64,000 nt of DNA. It comes from Owenia fusiformis. Lineage: Eukaryota; Annelida; Polychaeta; Sabellida; Oweniidae. A program made the position numbers and the translations under genes. The stretch lies in assembly GCA_903813345.2 (NCBI GenBank), contig CAIIXF020000002.1:22706455-22770454 (forward strand), in the 5' to 3' direction. A model generated the notes under the pieces. The model was not told where the DNA came from and did not search any database. It saw only the letters and a list, made by a program, of their open reading frames with translations. Of this stretch, positions 33,474 through 46,799 are shown piece by piece (position 1 is the first letter of the stretch; every line of letters begins with the position of its first letter).

Positions 33474-34250
33474 GTAAGTTGTATGTTTATTATAAGTTGA
33501 TCCCATTTTTTATGTGTGGAGAAATTACTCGAGTCTCTAGCTTACAGCTAGACGAAACTTCATTGATTTCGTATGTACTGTGCTACACGCACCTACACGC
33601 ACCTAGAACTCATTTTTAATAAATTTTATAAATATTTTTAAGAATATTAATCATATTTAGGATGAAGCGTTGCTTGTCTGGATTTAGATATTTCAAAATT
33701 TCATTTTGGAGTTTGACACATGGTGAAATGTTCTCGCTGTAGCTAAAAATGGCTTCCGGTTCTGGACGTGAATAACATTTGAAATTATTCTCGCTTAAAG
33801 AAATCAAATATAACAATAGATTCAGACGGGGATGTGAGCTGATGTTCTTCAAATCTATACATAAAGGTATATTTCATATTATTATGCCATATTTACTGTG
33901 CGTGTGACACAATGATTTACAATATTTATAATACTAAGGCAGCTCAATCTTCCTCCTCAAAGCCGGAATATAGAGAAGGCTTTGGACCGAAGTAATGGAG
34001 AAACAGCACACAATCGATGAGAAGACAGAGACTACATCGTGTGGGTTAGACTACAGACCTGTACAAAATTAGCTTGGACCCTGGGAAGGGACCCTATACT
34101 TAGGGTCCACTAATACACAATGCAGTAGCCTGCCTATGAGTCTATAGTATAGGTACTCTTTTCGGAAATAATGATAGACACCTGTCACTCAGTATTGGAG
34201 TCACAGAGTCATATAATTCAGCAAAACGTGCTTCCGAAGGATAGGACTAG

Positions 34251-34442
34251 GACTGGGAGGCAATGTCGTTCAACTGTCAGCGTTGAGGCCGACAAGCGGC
34301 CGACATTACCTTTAGAGATGACATTGTCCCCCACTGACTTCTGAAAGGGAGGACTGGGAGGCACTGTTGTTCAACTATCAGCTTTGAGGCCGACAAGCGG
34401 CCGACATTACCTTCAGAGATGATGTTGTCCCCCACTGACTTC
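34251..34442. repeat. 101-bp tandem duplication
   Basis: GACTGGGAGGCA starts at 34251 and 34352. The two copies share GAGGCCGACAAGCGGCCGAC and TGTCCCCCACTGACTTC. The block is GC-richer than its flanks. A minus-strand 118-codon frame (34633-34277) crosses both copies, reading the second copy in a shifted frame because 101 is not a multiple of three. Confidence 0.9.
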
Positions 34443-35679
34443 AATACATTCTGTATAATAACACTGGTGGGGAGAATAGACAGAGTCTGAAGAATTTGAC
34501 TTGAAGTTTTTATCAATGTATTTCTTCGTTCTATCATGATTGTAGCCAACTGGCTATAGTTTTGCAGACATACAAGGGCATAGCAAACTTTTTTTGATTT
34601 GCTTTGATCATGCTTCTCCATCTTGTCTCTCATTCACTATTTTTGATGAAAACTTATCTGAGCTAATCAAGGATGAATTGGTAATCATACAAATAAAAAT
34701 CTCATCTAAAACTCTCATGCTATACATCAAAGGTTGTATCTAGTCTATAATGGTAGTATTTATAATGATTATTGGTTTTATTTTTACATCTCCAAATTTT
34801 GTATCTATACTGTATCATTAGTATATTCATTAATAAGTGACTATTCAGTACCATCATTACCTGGCTCTTGTAAGGGATGTATGAGATTTAATTTATGTTT
34901 TGTAACTAGCTATATGTACAAATAGCACAAATGAGCCAATTTGTCTGATCTAATTCCTCAGTCAAAACAAGCTTTCAAAGGATGGTATTCGGTATAAATA
35001 TATTTGGCAGCTGTAGCTGTAATTTCTCGATGAGGGGGCATATCAAGGTAAAGGACCAAAAACAATATTTAGTAATTATATGCATGAAGGGGATAAACCC
35101 TTGTTAAGGTTTGCAAATTTACTGAATAATATCATTGAGATACTAAAGATATGTCTCCCCAGAGGGCTCTAAAATGTAAACTATAGGTCCCTACCCCAGG
35201 TTCTGATACCCTTTCTGTCTATCTAAGGCATTGTATTCACTTTGATTTAAATTCTCCAGTTATGGTGATAACATAAAGCCTGATGCATATGATACATGAA
35301 ATTTTACAATATGATGTTACAGTGTCATTCAAACTACCTTGGGATAAAGGCATAAAGGCATTTAGTACATGTATGAAATTTACGGCAATATGATCTTTCA
35401 TGGTAATATTATATATTTTCTGATATATAATTTCTATAGTCTAGAATGTTTATTTTTTGAGTATTAGTTCACTTAGTAAAATTTTGATTTGACTTGGTGT
35501 ATTCAACACAGTATGACACAGCCTCAGAAGATTTATTTATTATCCATGGTACTTTATGCAAGGGACATCGCATGAATGGTTGCCAGATTCATTGCAAATT
35601 GGAAGTAAATTAAATCATTTACCCTAACACTCAACATCAGTGTGGTATATTCATCAGATATTACATGTACTTAAGGATT

Positions 35680-36075
35680 TAAGCCCGGGACTCAGTACAT
35701 TGTGGACTGAATCATTCCTCAAAAAGGTGTTGTTTCTAACTTTGCATGAGATGCGCAGCCTCGAGTGTGAAGTTTAAGATATAATGCCTGAGTGGAATGA
35801 ATCAGCCACAATGCATCAAGTCCTGGGCTTAAATTCTTTTCACACATTGTAAAACAATATATGAAACCACCTAAAAGATATGAAACTACTAAAATAACAT
35901 GTTTTTAATGAATTTTTTTGCAAGGGTCAAATTAGCTAAAAGCATCAATTTTAATCTGTAGAGTCAAGTTGTCACCATGTGGGTGAATTGTTGGTTTTAT
36001 AATGCAGTGCAGTTATATGAAATAATTGTACTTGGATTGGCTGGAAGCAGACATACCAATGCCTAGCTATTTTTG
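35680..36075 (-). repeat. Dispersed repeat C, copy 2
   Basis: Inverted relative of 4975-5400. It also has an internal inverted pair, GATTTAAGCCCGGGACTCAG near 35678 and AAGTCCTGGGCTTAAATTC near 35819, so the outer ends of this family may themselves fold back. Confidence 0.6.
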
Positions 36076-36978
36076 AATTTACTTAATACCCTTCTAGTGA
36101 CTACTGTCTTGGTAACCTTCTTGCACTCATGCAGATATCATGTCAATATCCATTTATGGATAAAAATCATTTCATGAGTAAATTATAGAATATCCTCTAT
36201 TTTTCACTTAGGGCATGAATGCCTATATCTAAGGATGGGCTTTACATGTAGTCCTATCCAGATTTTTTATGACTGGTGAGAATCATTTTTGCTAATGCTT
36301 TAAATAAATATTTCTGACCTTAATGTTTCAGTATATAGGAAAACATCAAAAATGCTTTTTGCCCAAATCAACACATTTTTTTGTCAAAATATATGAGGCA
36401 TGGTACATGAATTTTTAGTGCTCCAACACATATTTTCCCGATTTTTTGCCATACAAAATGCAGATTATAAAATTCCATGAAGATAAAAGTTTATTTTTTT
36501 TATTTTTATAGCACTGTTCATCCTATGAATCTAATTTCTCCAGTTTTTATTTATTCAATTTAATAGGATTTTATTTAAAGGGGGCGTTCACCCACGACAT
36601 CACAGCTATATCATCAAGCTGTCAATGTGTCAGAATAAATGTGACTTTGAAATATGCGATGTTGACATTTCAATATGCTTAAAAAAGTGATTCTTTGTAA
36701 ATGTTTATTCTGTTACCGTGACAGCTCAAATAGACATATTTCGTTTTTTTGTAAATAGATTGAAATGACAGTTTCATGTACGTCTTTATTTGTCCTTATT
36801 TGGAGGTGAATGGGAAACTAAGATTATTGATCATTGATTCTAATTTAATTTACCCTTTTCTAAAGTTTAATTTTGAGTCATTAAAAGAGAGCTTCATCCT
36901 CTAATTACTAATAGCCTTAGTTATACATATCACATACATGTAGTAACAGATCACATGGAGACTTTGAAACCATCTCCT

Positions 36979-37088
36979 CAATCTATTGATTATTTCATAA
37001 AAAGTACGAATAAATTTAAGGGTTGTTTGTTGTCAATCTATTGATTATTTCATTAAAGGTATTATAAATTTAAGGGTTGTTTGTTGTC
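36979..37088 (+). repeat. 55-bp tandem duplication
   Basis: CAATCTATTGATTATTTCAT starts at 36979 and 37034. Both copies end in AAATTTAAGGGTTGTTTGTT. Confidence 0.95.
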
Positions 37089-37364
37089 CTGATATCCTTT
37101 CATTTATTTTTATTCATGACATTGATTTTATTGATCTTGTTAATGAAGCCTAGTATAGACGAATATGTCACAGTGGCCATGCTTTCGCTCTACATGTAAT
37201 CATTAATAGAAAGTAGCCAAGTATATGAGGCCATGTTTTTTTAATGTCAACCTTCAGTTCTACTTTTTGCGAGCCAGACTGTCACTAAAATTCCATTTAA
37301 TGTAGATGAAACTCTCTTTTAAGTAACAAACTGAAAGATAATATTTGGTGCTATTGGATTGTTG

Positions 37365-37500
37365 TCTTCAACCTTTTGTAGACAGTGTTGGGTGGTTTTG
37401 TGGTTGGTGTTTGTCAGTTGGTGTTTGTCAGTTGGTGTTTGTTGCTTGGTGTCTGTATCAAATGACAGGTGGTGTGACATTTTGCATATTAATGCCTTGT
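37365..37500 (+). repeat. Dispersed family A copy
   Basis: Starts in TTGTTGTCTTCAACC and has three GTTGGTGTTTGTCA-type iterations, then CAAATGACAGGTGGTGTGAC and CATTTTGCATATTAATGCC. Confidence 0.75.
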
Positions 37501-39114
37501 TTCTAATGTATTTGAATCTAATTGCTTAACAAGCGGCTTGTTTTTATAGTGTATATTATATAAGAATTATGAAATAAATGAATTGAATTGAAAAAAAATA
37601 GAGAGGAGAAGGAATTTGGATCTGGCAAAAAAAATCAATTGGAACCCTGTCTACTCTGAAAATTTTTTTCAAATGATGTATACTGTAACTGTTATATATC
37701 AACAGAGAAGGCTCTGTGTTTTTTCCATTTTCTCTAATATAGCCTGGGCCATAGGGCCAGGAATTAGAGAACTAGAGACATCGTCAGAGACTCTGTATTC
37801 TATAGGAAAATATCTATAGTTTATCCTGACCTTAGTGTTATGTAATAGTCTACAATCATAATTCTGATTGATCTGTACTGGGACAAAATTGATGCAGTAA
37901 ACAGCTTTGGAATGAATGATTAATGTCTCCGTTTGTAATCCATAAAACTGTTTTAAGTATGCCTTATATGATTTTCGTGTTTGTTAATTTTACATTTGTG
38001 AGGATTTTTCATTTTTGAATTGTAGTAATTTTGCATCTGACTGATGACAATAGACTAGATGTGAGTAGAAATAATCTTGATTTACGTCATTAAATATTCA
38101 AAGTGATGTCATATTTGAAATCTACATGTAAAAGTACACCTAGAAATATGGTTTGGAAAGTTGCTATCTGACCCGAACGAGCCACCTGGTGGTGAAACTG
38201 GTAGCTACCTACTCGCATCTGCGTTATTCTCTCTTGTAGTTGAAAATAAGCGAACATGTTGGAATTAGCCAAACACTGTAAAAACCAGCTCATTTTCACT
38301 TCCAGAAATGTAAGAACACAGTGAATCACTGTAAAAAGGTCGGATGTCTGGAATATAATTTCATGGGAGATTTCTGAGGGGTGCTACTACCTAAGTCTCA
38401 CCATTTGACAGGCTTGTAATGTAGGCTGTTTTAGTTGTCTTAGGTGTCAAATCTATAAACCTCTTGAATCCCAGGCTCTAAAATTGTTTGAAACCAGAGA
38501 TTTTTTCATTTTTTCCACCTTTTGACATTATGCTACATACCTATACAACTTCAGATGCTCAACTTTTTGTGTAAATTGGATGAAAATTTTTCAAATAAGA
38601 GCAATTTAGTGAACAATTTTGTGACCGATTTTCTAGTCACTCTGGGTTTCAAGGTCATTTCTGAGGTGACGAGAAATCTCGTCACTCCGGGTAGTCAAGA
38701 GGATAAAATAGTAGAGTCTACATTGAGAAGTATATGTAGAGCCACTTTAATCAAATAAATTAATGATCTGAAAAATATTCATGGAACACTCGATCACAAG
38801 AGACTGCAGGATAAAGATAGAATGGTATTAACACAATATATGCTCCTTTTATTTATGGGTCTTCTCTAAGTGGTACACAATGTATTACATGATTGATTAA
38901 GGATTCTGTCACCGTTTGTCCTGGTTGGATTCTACTTAATTAAATTAGAGATTCACCACATTATACTGTAGATTCGTCTCAGTCATATCAATAGCTACTT
39001 AATCAAATGGCTTTAATATTGTGATATCTTTTAGCTTCTCTGAATGTTTTTACATATAAAGTGTTTGTAAGCATGTTACTCTTCTGGTACTGATACTGTA
39101 TCAGTCATGTAGCC

Positions 39115-39290
39115 ATCTTTTTGCCAAAAAGTGGGTGGTGAGTTAAAAAAATCCATGGGGTTCAAATTTGACAATTTTGATCCGAAATCACTCAACTGTG
39201 CTCAAAATTGTGAAAAACGGCACACTGCACGAATAAGGAAGAATTTTTGAACTTTTGACCCCACCCCTACCTACAGGCCTGTATGTTGAT
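39115..39290 (+). repeat. Dispersed family B copy (AAAGTGGGTGG ... TTGACCCC)
   Basis: Contains TCAACTGTGCTCAAAATTGTG, AAAACGGCACA and TTGAACTTTTGACCCCACCCC. Related sequence lies at 13210-13400 and 51635-51815, where the same order includes AGCCAGGATTCGCC and AATGGTGAAAAACTGCA. Confidence 0.6.
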
Positions 39291-39472
39291 GATGGCAGAC
39301 GTGTTGCATCTTTCTAGTCTTGTTGGCACATTTCCAGACAAAAGTGATTGATGGATTTATTTGAAATTGACAAGAAATATTGTTCACCTTGTAAATATAA
39401 AGCAGTTTTTATTATAGCACCCTTGGGGGGGGGGGCTATATTGTGATCAGTTTTTTATTTGGATGATCTTAA

Positions 39473-40303
39473 AGTCCCCGTCTAAAGTTTGAAAATATTT
39501 TTTTATCATTCATTTACTATTTGTCAGGACTTAAAAAGTGATTTTAGAGATTTTTGAACAAAAAAATTTTTTTGCAAAAAAAGTTATGAGCATTTCATTT
39601 CTCAAATATTCAAATTTCCCGCCATTTTTCAAAAAAAGTTGAAATTTCTTAATCATCAAATATTTCTTAATGCATTTCAAAAAAGATTACATTTTTAACA
39701 CCAATGCAAAGATTGAACAAAAGACACACTATTTCAATAATAAAATGTCATATTTAATGGACCACTTCAATGTTTTAGCTTATCAAAAATATTTTGAAAC
39801 ATTAGTGATGTCACTAAGGTAACAAAAACTTTTTGAAAAAAATTGAATTTTTTTTTCGATGTCAATCTTTTCTAAATATGCTAGACTTTCATAAAAAACA
39901 ATGTTGATTGTCTAACCGGGTTAAAAGGAAGAATAAATTATGTTTTAGATATCATTGTACCATTGGTTTCTATGAGAACTAAAATTTTGAAATGCATTTT
40001 TCTCAGAACCATTTTCATGCACTGATAAGTTCATTTCTCGCTTGTTTATCAACCGATTTTCTTAATTTTTTCGGCAAAAAACATGGGAGGATGAATGCTA
40101 TGCATTGGTATGAATTGTGGCTAATTAGAAGATATGAGTGACCTCTAAAAGTGGGTTTTAAATAAATTCACAAATTTTGGAACAAAAAGTCTATCAAAAA
40201 CCACTTTTTGAAATTAAAAAAAAAAGTTTCACATATCACACTTTGATAACATTGGGTAAGACTACAATATAAGCCAAAGTGGTTTAAACTTTACATGGGG
40301 CCT
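39473..40303. mobile_element. 831-bp TTAA-flanked MITE-like element
   Basis: TTAA at 39469-39472 and 40304-40307. The left end AGTCCCCGTCTAAAGTTT and the complement of the right end AGGCCCCATGTAAAGTTT agree at 14 of 18 bases. The interior is very AT-rich and non-coding. TTAA target use suggests piggyBac or Kolobok machinery. The TIR differs from that of the 7.36-kb element, so the family is different. Confidence 0.6.
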
Positions 40304-40598
40304 TTAAAAGTTGATTTTACCATACTCCGAACTATTTTACTAAATATGAGATGTAAATAAAAGGACTAGGGGAATCCAGAGGAGGCAATCAGTAGAACAT
40401 GGTAGCATAAATGATAAAATAATACTACAGTAGTATTTAGAATTCCTACATGTGTATTTGTTAATTATTAGTGTCACATTTGTAATTGTAAAATAACAGA
40501 TCTGATGTTGTTCCGATGATTTCCCAGAGGAGTCTAAACATGCTGTAGGGACTTACAATAATTTAATCAATGTGTAATATAGAACATGTAATGATTTT

Positions 40599-40745
40599 CA
40601 TGTCAAAACCACAAGTGGTGACATATTGTTATAGTCTCCAACTTTTTTGTGGACAGTATTCAGCATTTGGTGTTTATTAGGCCATGGTCGGTGTTCAGCA
40701 TCTGTAACAAATGGCGGGTGGTTATGTGGTGACATTTTGCATCTT
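40599..40745 (+). repeat. Dispersed family A copy
   Basis: CACAAGTGGTGACATATTGT, TATAGTCTCCAACTTTTTTG, GTGGACAGTATTCAGCATTTGG, CTGTAACAAATGGCGGGTGG and GGTGACATTTTGCATC are in order. Confidence 0.8.
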
Positions 40746-42490
40746 TTTTGGTTTGTTGGTTGATTATGTTTTTTTTATGGATTGATATCTTTCAAGCATG
40801 GGGTTAAGTATCTGTCCTTAAATTGATTAGAATGATATTCTTCCATGGAATCAGTTTTATTCATTCAAGAATTTGAAAGCGTATGGATTTTTTCAGGATA
40901 TTTCTTCCAAGGTAGATTGAGAAAATCTTTGTGAGAACACTGCCAATGCCACTAAACTCTTGTAGCATTATAGTGAATATTGTTGATGGATAATCCATTC
41001 ATGAACTGCCATTATGTATTCATGTCCACTTCATGAATGGTTAATGAACCTCATCCAAGCGCTTAACTTTATAGCATATCTTTTATAGCATATCTTTTGG
41101 GAGCCATCGTTGTGCATCAAAAATTCAAATTTGATCCAGGGAGAGAGATAAAGAGAAGAAGAGAAGTGATGTAATGTCGATTCAGAGGAGACATACCAGC
41201 AACAAGATACATTCAAGTATTGGCAAATATTCTCAGCAGTGTTCTTGTCAATTGATCGTATAAGACGTACAATTTGTAAATCAGATTAGACAGAAACTCT
41301 TCAAAATGACATATTAATCATGTTATCTAATGCAGGAACAATATGTTGGTTCGGTTGAATTTTAGATTGAGTTCATGGCAACCATAGATTTGCATCATCA
41401 TTGCCTGACACGAGGCAACTGTTTTGTAACAGTTTACAGAAAAAATATATCCAGACTATATTTTTAATGAAACTGTAAAAATGTCTAATGCTAGCATTAA
41501 ATATCCCCTTTATTGTAACTTTATTTATTTAAATATGCCCCTCCATTTGCAGCCTTTCTTGAAGATAAATCAAGATTGAAAAGTACTTTGAATTGGTTTT
41601 AATTCGGTGGATATTGAGAAAATATATTGAATACGAGAGGATGATATGTGAATTGAGTGCTGTCACCCAGGGATTCAACACCACCCAACCCCCCCCCCCC
41701 ACCCCCGCCTTTTTACCCAATTTCCGGGGATTTCATTCATGATGATGAGGAGGAGACTGGGAAGAAAGAAAGGATAAGCTGGGCTCCAAGTGCAAGCTAT
41801 GACAACAAAGACTGTTTTTGTTAGATGTAGACGCACCCCCTTGAAAAAATCCTTGGTACGCCCCCTATTAATTGGGTGTAGTATATATATATGTCAATGT
41901 ATACATTTTAAACATGATTTCTAAAAAATCAGTTGGAACAAATAAGACTGTGTACAGGTATGTCAGAAAGTAAATACATTGAACTAAAGGTGTGCCTAAG
42001 GAAGCACTGATTCTCAAGTAGAGCTTTGATAATACGGTCATCTCCTCTGATAACTCTCAACGACCCTTGAATATCGAACAAGGCAGCATGCCAATACATG
42101 CTGTTGAATAATATAGAAAAGCGAAATGAATATTATGATTTTACCATCTTAAAATTGACGAGTTCAGGGATTATTTTTCTTTAAGGGGGTAGGCCTATAT
42201 GTAATAATCATTTTTGAATTGAGGCAATCTCTAAGCAATTTACTATTGTGAGAAAATACCTGATAATGGAGCTTAGTGTGTAAAATGTTGTTATGTAATT
42301 TTTATATGATGCATATACTACTAACAAGTAATAATGCAGTAAATAACTTGATAAACCTCATACATACCTGCACACTTGCGGTTGTCGAGAGATGTATCAT
42401 AATTACTTATTGTCAGGAGAAAAGTGTTGCTTAAAATCAATCGTGAAAACAATTTTGGGATAATTCTGAAATAAATGAATTATATACTTG

Positions 42491-42598
42491 TTAACCATTA
42501 TATATTTGTTAACCATTGTATATGTGTTAACTATTATATATTTGTTAACCATTGTATATTTGTTAATCATTGTATATTTGTTAACCATTGTATATCAT
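42491..42598 (+). repeat. 18-bp minisatellite, 6 units
   Basis: TTAACCATTGTATATTTG units start at 42491, 42509, 42527, 42545, 42563 and 42581. They end 58 bp before the 4.14-kb long-TIR element. Confidence 0.95.
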
Positions 42599-42656
42599 GT
42601 AAAATGTTTCAATTTAGTAAATTAAGTGAAGAAAAAACACCTCAGAAGGCCATTTA

Positions 42657-45600
42657 GACAGGTTCCAATTTCAGAATATCTCAAGGGAAAGAGTTTTTGA
42701 GGCATTTTTTAGAAAAAGCAACAGACCTATTTTTTCTGGATCAGTTTTTCATGCTGATAAAGATATTAAAAGATGACAGCTCAACGGGGTGGTCACGACA
42801 CTGCATTTTAGCATTTTTACCCCCCTAGGAAATTATCTTAGGGGGTACTATAATATTAGTTCATAACTCAAAGGATATATAAACTATTGTTCTGAGTTCT
42901 ACAGCATACATTGTTAGTACAGAGATGAATACTATCCTAAAGTTATAGGTTGATATCTTTGTTGGTTTCGGAAAAATACAATTAGAAAAAAATATGCAAT
43001 TTTTGTCATTTTTTTCTTGCTTATTTTATATTTGTAGCTTCAAGCAAAATGTGATAACTTTAACAGCTCAAAGTAGTATTCTAACAACATTCCCAAGCTA
43101 TGTGTGATATTGTAATACATCTATTATAGTGATGAAGTACTATTTTGTAATTTTAATATGACTTTATAGTGCCCTACCCCTGGTAAATAGAAGAAAGTTG
43201 GTGTGGTTTTCTTCTGGTTTTAACATTTTATTGACTTCTTAGTTGAAGATACAATCAATTCTGTCAGTTAACCATGAGTAGCTTTACAATGGTTATCTAT
43301 TCCCATGAATAGAGGGTTGGGACCTCAAAAATACCAGAACTGTTAAGTGGCATCCTTGGGCATCCCTTTTCAGAGCACTTTCCTTATACTCCGATGAAAT
43401 CTGCAGGGGATACTATAAGAAACCTATATATCTAAGATACTAATGAAGATACTGAATTCAAATTTTCAATTTTCAGGATTTGGTCCTGGTATGATAGGTA
43501 ATCTGTATGACAAAAATGACAAAAAGAAAAAACTCTGTTGCCATAGTAACAAGAATACCGCACTATTTGTTTCCTAAGAAATGTGTTTTAAGAGGTTTTG
43601 TCATTCTTTTCATATTTTTAATTCTAAATATGTCTACAATGTGGGATGATTTAAATTATGGTAAAGTAATCTTTTCTATTGTTCTCTAAAACAGAAGTTG
43701 CTATGGCGACACATAGATCATAGAAAAAATGCTGGGATAATCGCTCTATTTGTCAGGAAATTAAAATGGAGACTGAAAAATTAATTTGGTAGACCATGGC
43801 TGACACGCACAAGAGAAAACGTTTATCAGTTCTATGTCATTTTGTTGTTATTTTTTTTTTTTTATCGTGGTCTGGGACTTATAACACCTAATTCCGAATC
43901 TTCTCCAACTGCAAAGGAAGGCAAGATTTTAATAATGAACATTCATATATCTCAACAAATATGGCCTAAGATTTGGACAATGGTGAGGAAACTCTGAGGG
44001 AAAATTAGACGAAACATTAATGTGAGTGGTCCAAAAAGAACACTAACATATTTTGGAAAAGTTATGCTCTCGGATTAATCAGTGCTCATTTAAGGATAGT
44101 CTGAATCAGGTGAATTTTTTAACCTAATTGTACACCTCCCCAAAACCTATTTCGCTTCTATGTCATAAAGATATGATATGATCTCAGGTCAATCAATAAA
44201 TTTCACAAGTGACACTCTATCTTATGAAAAAATACTATCGTATTTGAAGACATGTCAAAAATTTGGTGGAAATAAATTGTGTCACTCCTGATTTGACCTG
44301 CAAAGGTTCAGGTTAGTTATCACAAACAATTTCAGACAGTTATATCTTTGATTATGACTATTTCCTGACCATGAAAACAGGTATACAGGGATAATAAAGT
44401 CAATCGGACTTGGAGATATTTCACTAGCAATCAACCCATCAATATATTTTTTCAAAGTTGTTCATTTTCACCAAAAATGCAATCATTTTAACAATGTTTA
44501 ATGCATTACTATTCTTTATCTTAATGTATCAAATAGCTCTTGAAAAGAAAACTTAATTCCCCTAGGATTAGTGTTCCCCATGTTATTTTCAGTTCATTCT
44601 GGTCATCTAAATTCAGTGTCTTTAAGGTCCCTGGAGCAATCCACTTTTCCTCTTAGGAAATAGAACATGTCTCAAAGCATATTCTAATTATGCATTCAAC
44701 AATATAATTAAAGGTTGCATCTTTGGTAAAAACTAGGTCATCATTTTTAGTAAAAAGTATGTTGATTGGGCCATTCCCTTTAATATCACTTAGGTCTGAT
44801 TAATCATTATATTTAGTTTTCTTGAAGATAATGATAAGATCTAAAATATATACCCATATTCATGGTCAGAAAATATTCATAATTCAAGTTAGAATTGACC
44901 TTTTTCCATATTAATGAAAAATAGATTGCATCATGGGTATTGGTAGAGCTTGGGTAGGGCTAGAATACATGTAAACGTATTGCCAGAGTCACTTAATTTC
45001 TTGATTTAAGAAGTAATTCTATTTGGATCAACTTAAATCATCATTGGAATGTAACTATATGATCTTATTGACATGTGGATTGTGATTTCACATTAAAATT
45101 GTGATCCTTGTAAGAGTAAATGAACTTTTAAAGGTTTTTCAGCATTGTGTCAATGGGGATTTAGCCCGACCCTTTTTAGACAACCAGAAAATCATTAGAA
45201 TTTGAATAATGGTAAATAACAGTGCAAATCAAAGTTGTTTTGATAAAGAATTACTCACAGAATTCAAATATGCCATCAGATGGAAGAAAACGTTGGTTTT
45301 TAATGGTTAAAAATGCAGATCTCCTAAAATCTCATTAAAAACAAGACCTTAACGAGATTTCAAAGCTATATGGAAAAAGGACCATTGTCTGAAGTTGTTT
45401 GCGATAACCTACATGCTCCTTTATAACATTATTATGTAAATGCTATCAAATTCTTTAGTCATGACAGTTGAAGTAAACTGAAGTCTTGGTATTTAAATGC
45501 AGAATCAGATCTATGTGGAGTAAACAAAATTGAAAGCAACATGTACAGTTGACCTACCAATGTATTTCTTACAATCTCAAATATAATATCTCCCAAAAGA

Positions 45601-46799
45601 TCCACAATATATTATTAATTGGTAATGTTGTTTAAAATTCAAAGTGTAAAATGGGGGAAATGTTCAAATTCTCCCAAATAATAATAAATAAGTTACACTA
45701 AGTTATACAAGTGTGAGGCACCATCGCTGGGAAAGTCATCTTTGGTTAATAAAAAAGATTCTTAGCTACTTTTCTAACATCTGGCTGTGATGCATCATGG
45801 CTTAACGAGGACTCTGCTATATGGTCAGATGATGAGAACTAACAGTTTTACGGAACTTTTGCCATGTTTTGCACATTGTAAATGACCCTTCTGAATGGGT
45901 TCAATGTTGTAAAGGTATATACCAGGAGGTATATATGGCTCAAATGACTTGTGCCCTAGTACATGGGGCACTGTAGTACATTACTTGTGCATGATGACCA
46001 CCATAGTCTAGTTGCTCAAATGAGATCAATTGATGATTATAATGTTTAGACTTTATGTCAATGTCCTCTCTAGTATGTGATTACACTAGATTTCATTATG
46101 ATACATGTACTAAATTGAAAACTTACATATAAAATATATTAAGTCCTATATCCTAGTAATAAATGAATTAGAATGTCACCTAACATTTGATGATGGTATG
46201 AATTTATTGATTTGGTGTCTATCAATACATGTTTCTAACGTAATGCTGCAAAATGATAAAATTCACCACATCCACTTTCTTCAATTTTCCAGGGGTAGGG
46301 CACTATAAAGTCATATAAAAATTACAAAATAGTACTTCATAACTAAAATAGATGTATTACAATACCGCACATAGCTTGGAAATATTTTTAGAATACTACT
46401 ATGAGCTGCTAAAGCTGTCATATTTTGCTTGAAGCTACAAATATAAATTGGCAAGACAAAAATTGTGTATCTTTTTCCTGTTTATTGTATTTTTCTGAGA
46501 CCAATAAGGGTATCAACCTATAACTTTAGGATAGTATTCATATTTGTACTAGCAATGTATGGTGTACAATTCAGAACAATAGCTCATATATCCTTTGAGT
46601 TATGAACTAGTTTCATAGTACCCCCTAGAATATTTTCCTAGGGGGGTAAAAATGCCAAAATTCAGTGTCGTGACCACCCCGTTGAGCTGTCATCTTTTAA
46701 TATCTTTATCAGCATGAAAAACTGATCGAGTAAAAATAGGTCTGTTGCTTTTTCTAAAAAATGCCTCAAAAACCTGAATTATTAGAATTGGAACCTGTC
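42657..46799. mobile_element. 4.14-kb element with ~540-bp terminal inverted repeats
   Basis: TA at 42655-42656 and 46800-46801. Both ends start GACAGGTTCCAATT. The TIRs are 42657-43207 (551 bp) and 46264-46799 (536 bp), sharing GCTCAACGGGGTGGTCACGA, TTTTTACCCCCCTAGGAAA, ATACTATCCTAAAGTTATAG and AGTGCCCTACCCCTGG. The 3.06-kb interior has only short frames (longest noticed 60 codons, 43507-43689) and no transposase motif, so it is probably non-autonomous. The superfamily is not determined; a TA target would suit Tc1/mariner. Confidence 0.85.

Larger units (their letters stand above)
32422..42656. other. Region without a confident gene
   Basis: Contains two weak exon candidates (32944-33024, 33315-33473), a 101-bp duplication, dispersed repeats, family A copies and a TTAA MITE-like element. 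The remainder is AT-rich with nothing recognised. At about 37560-37605 GAAATAAATGAATTGAATTG followed by an A run resembles the tail of a retroposed copy. Confidence 0.5.

Noticed and set aside
42403-42657. Opposing 60-61-codon ORFs with VNKY/VNHC repeats
   Set aside because: They are readings of the 18-bp minisatellite in either direction.
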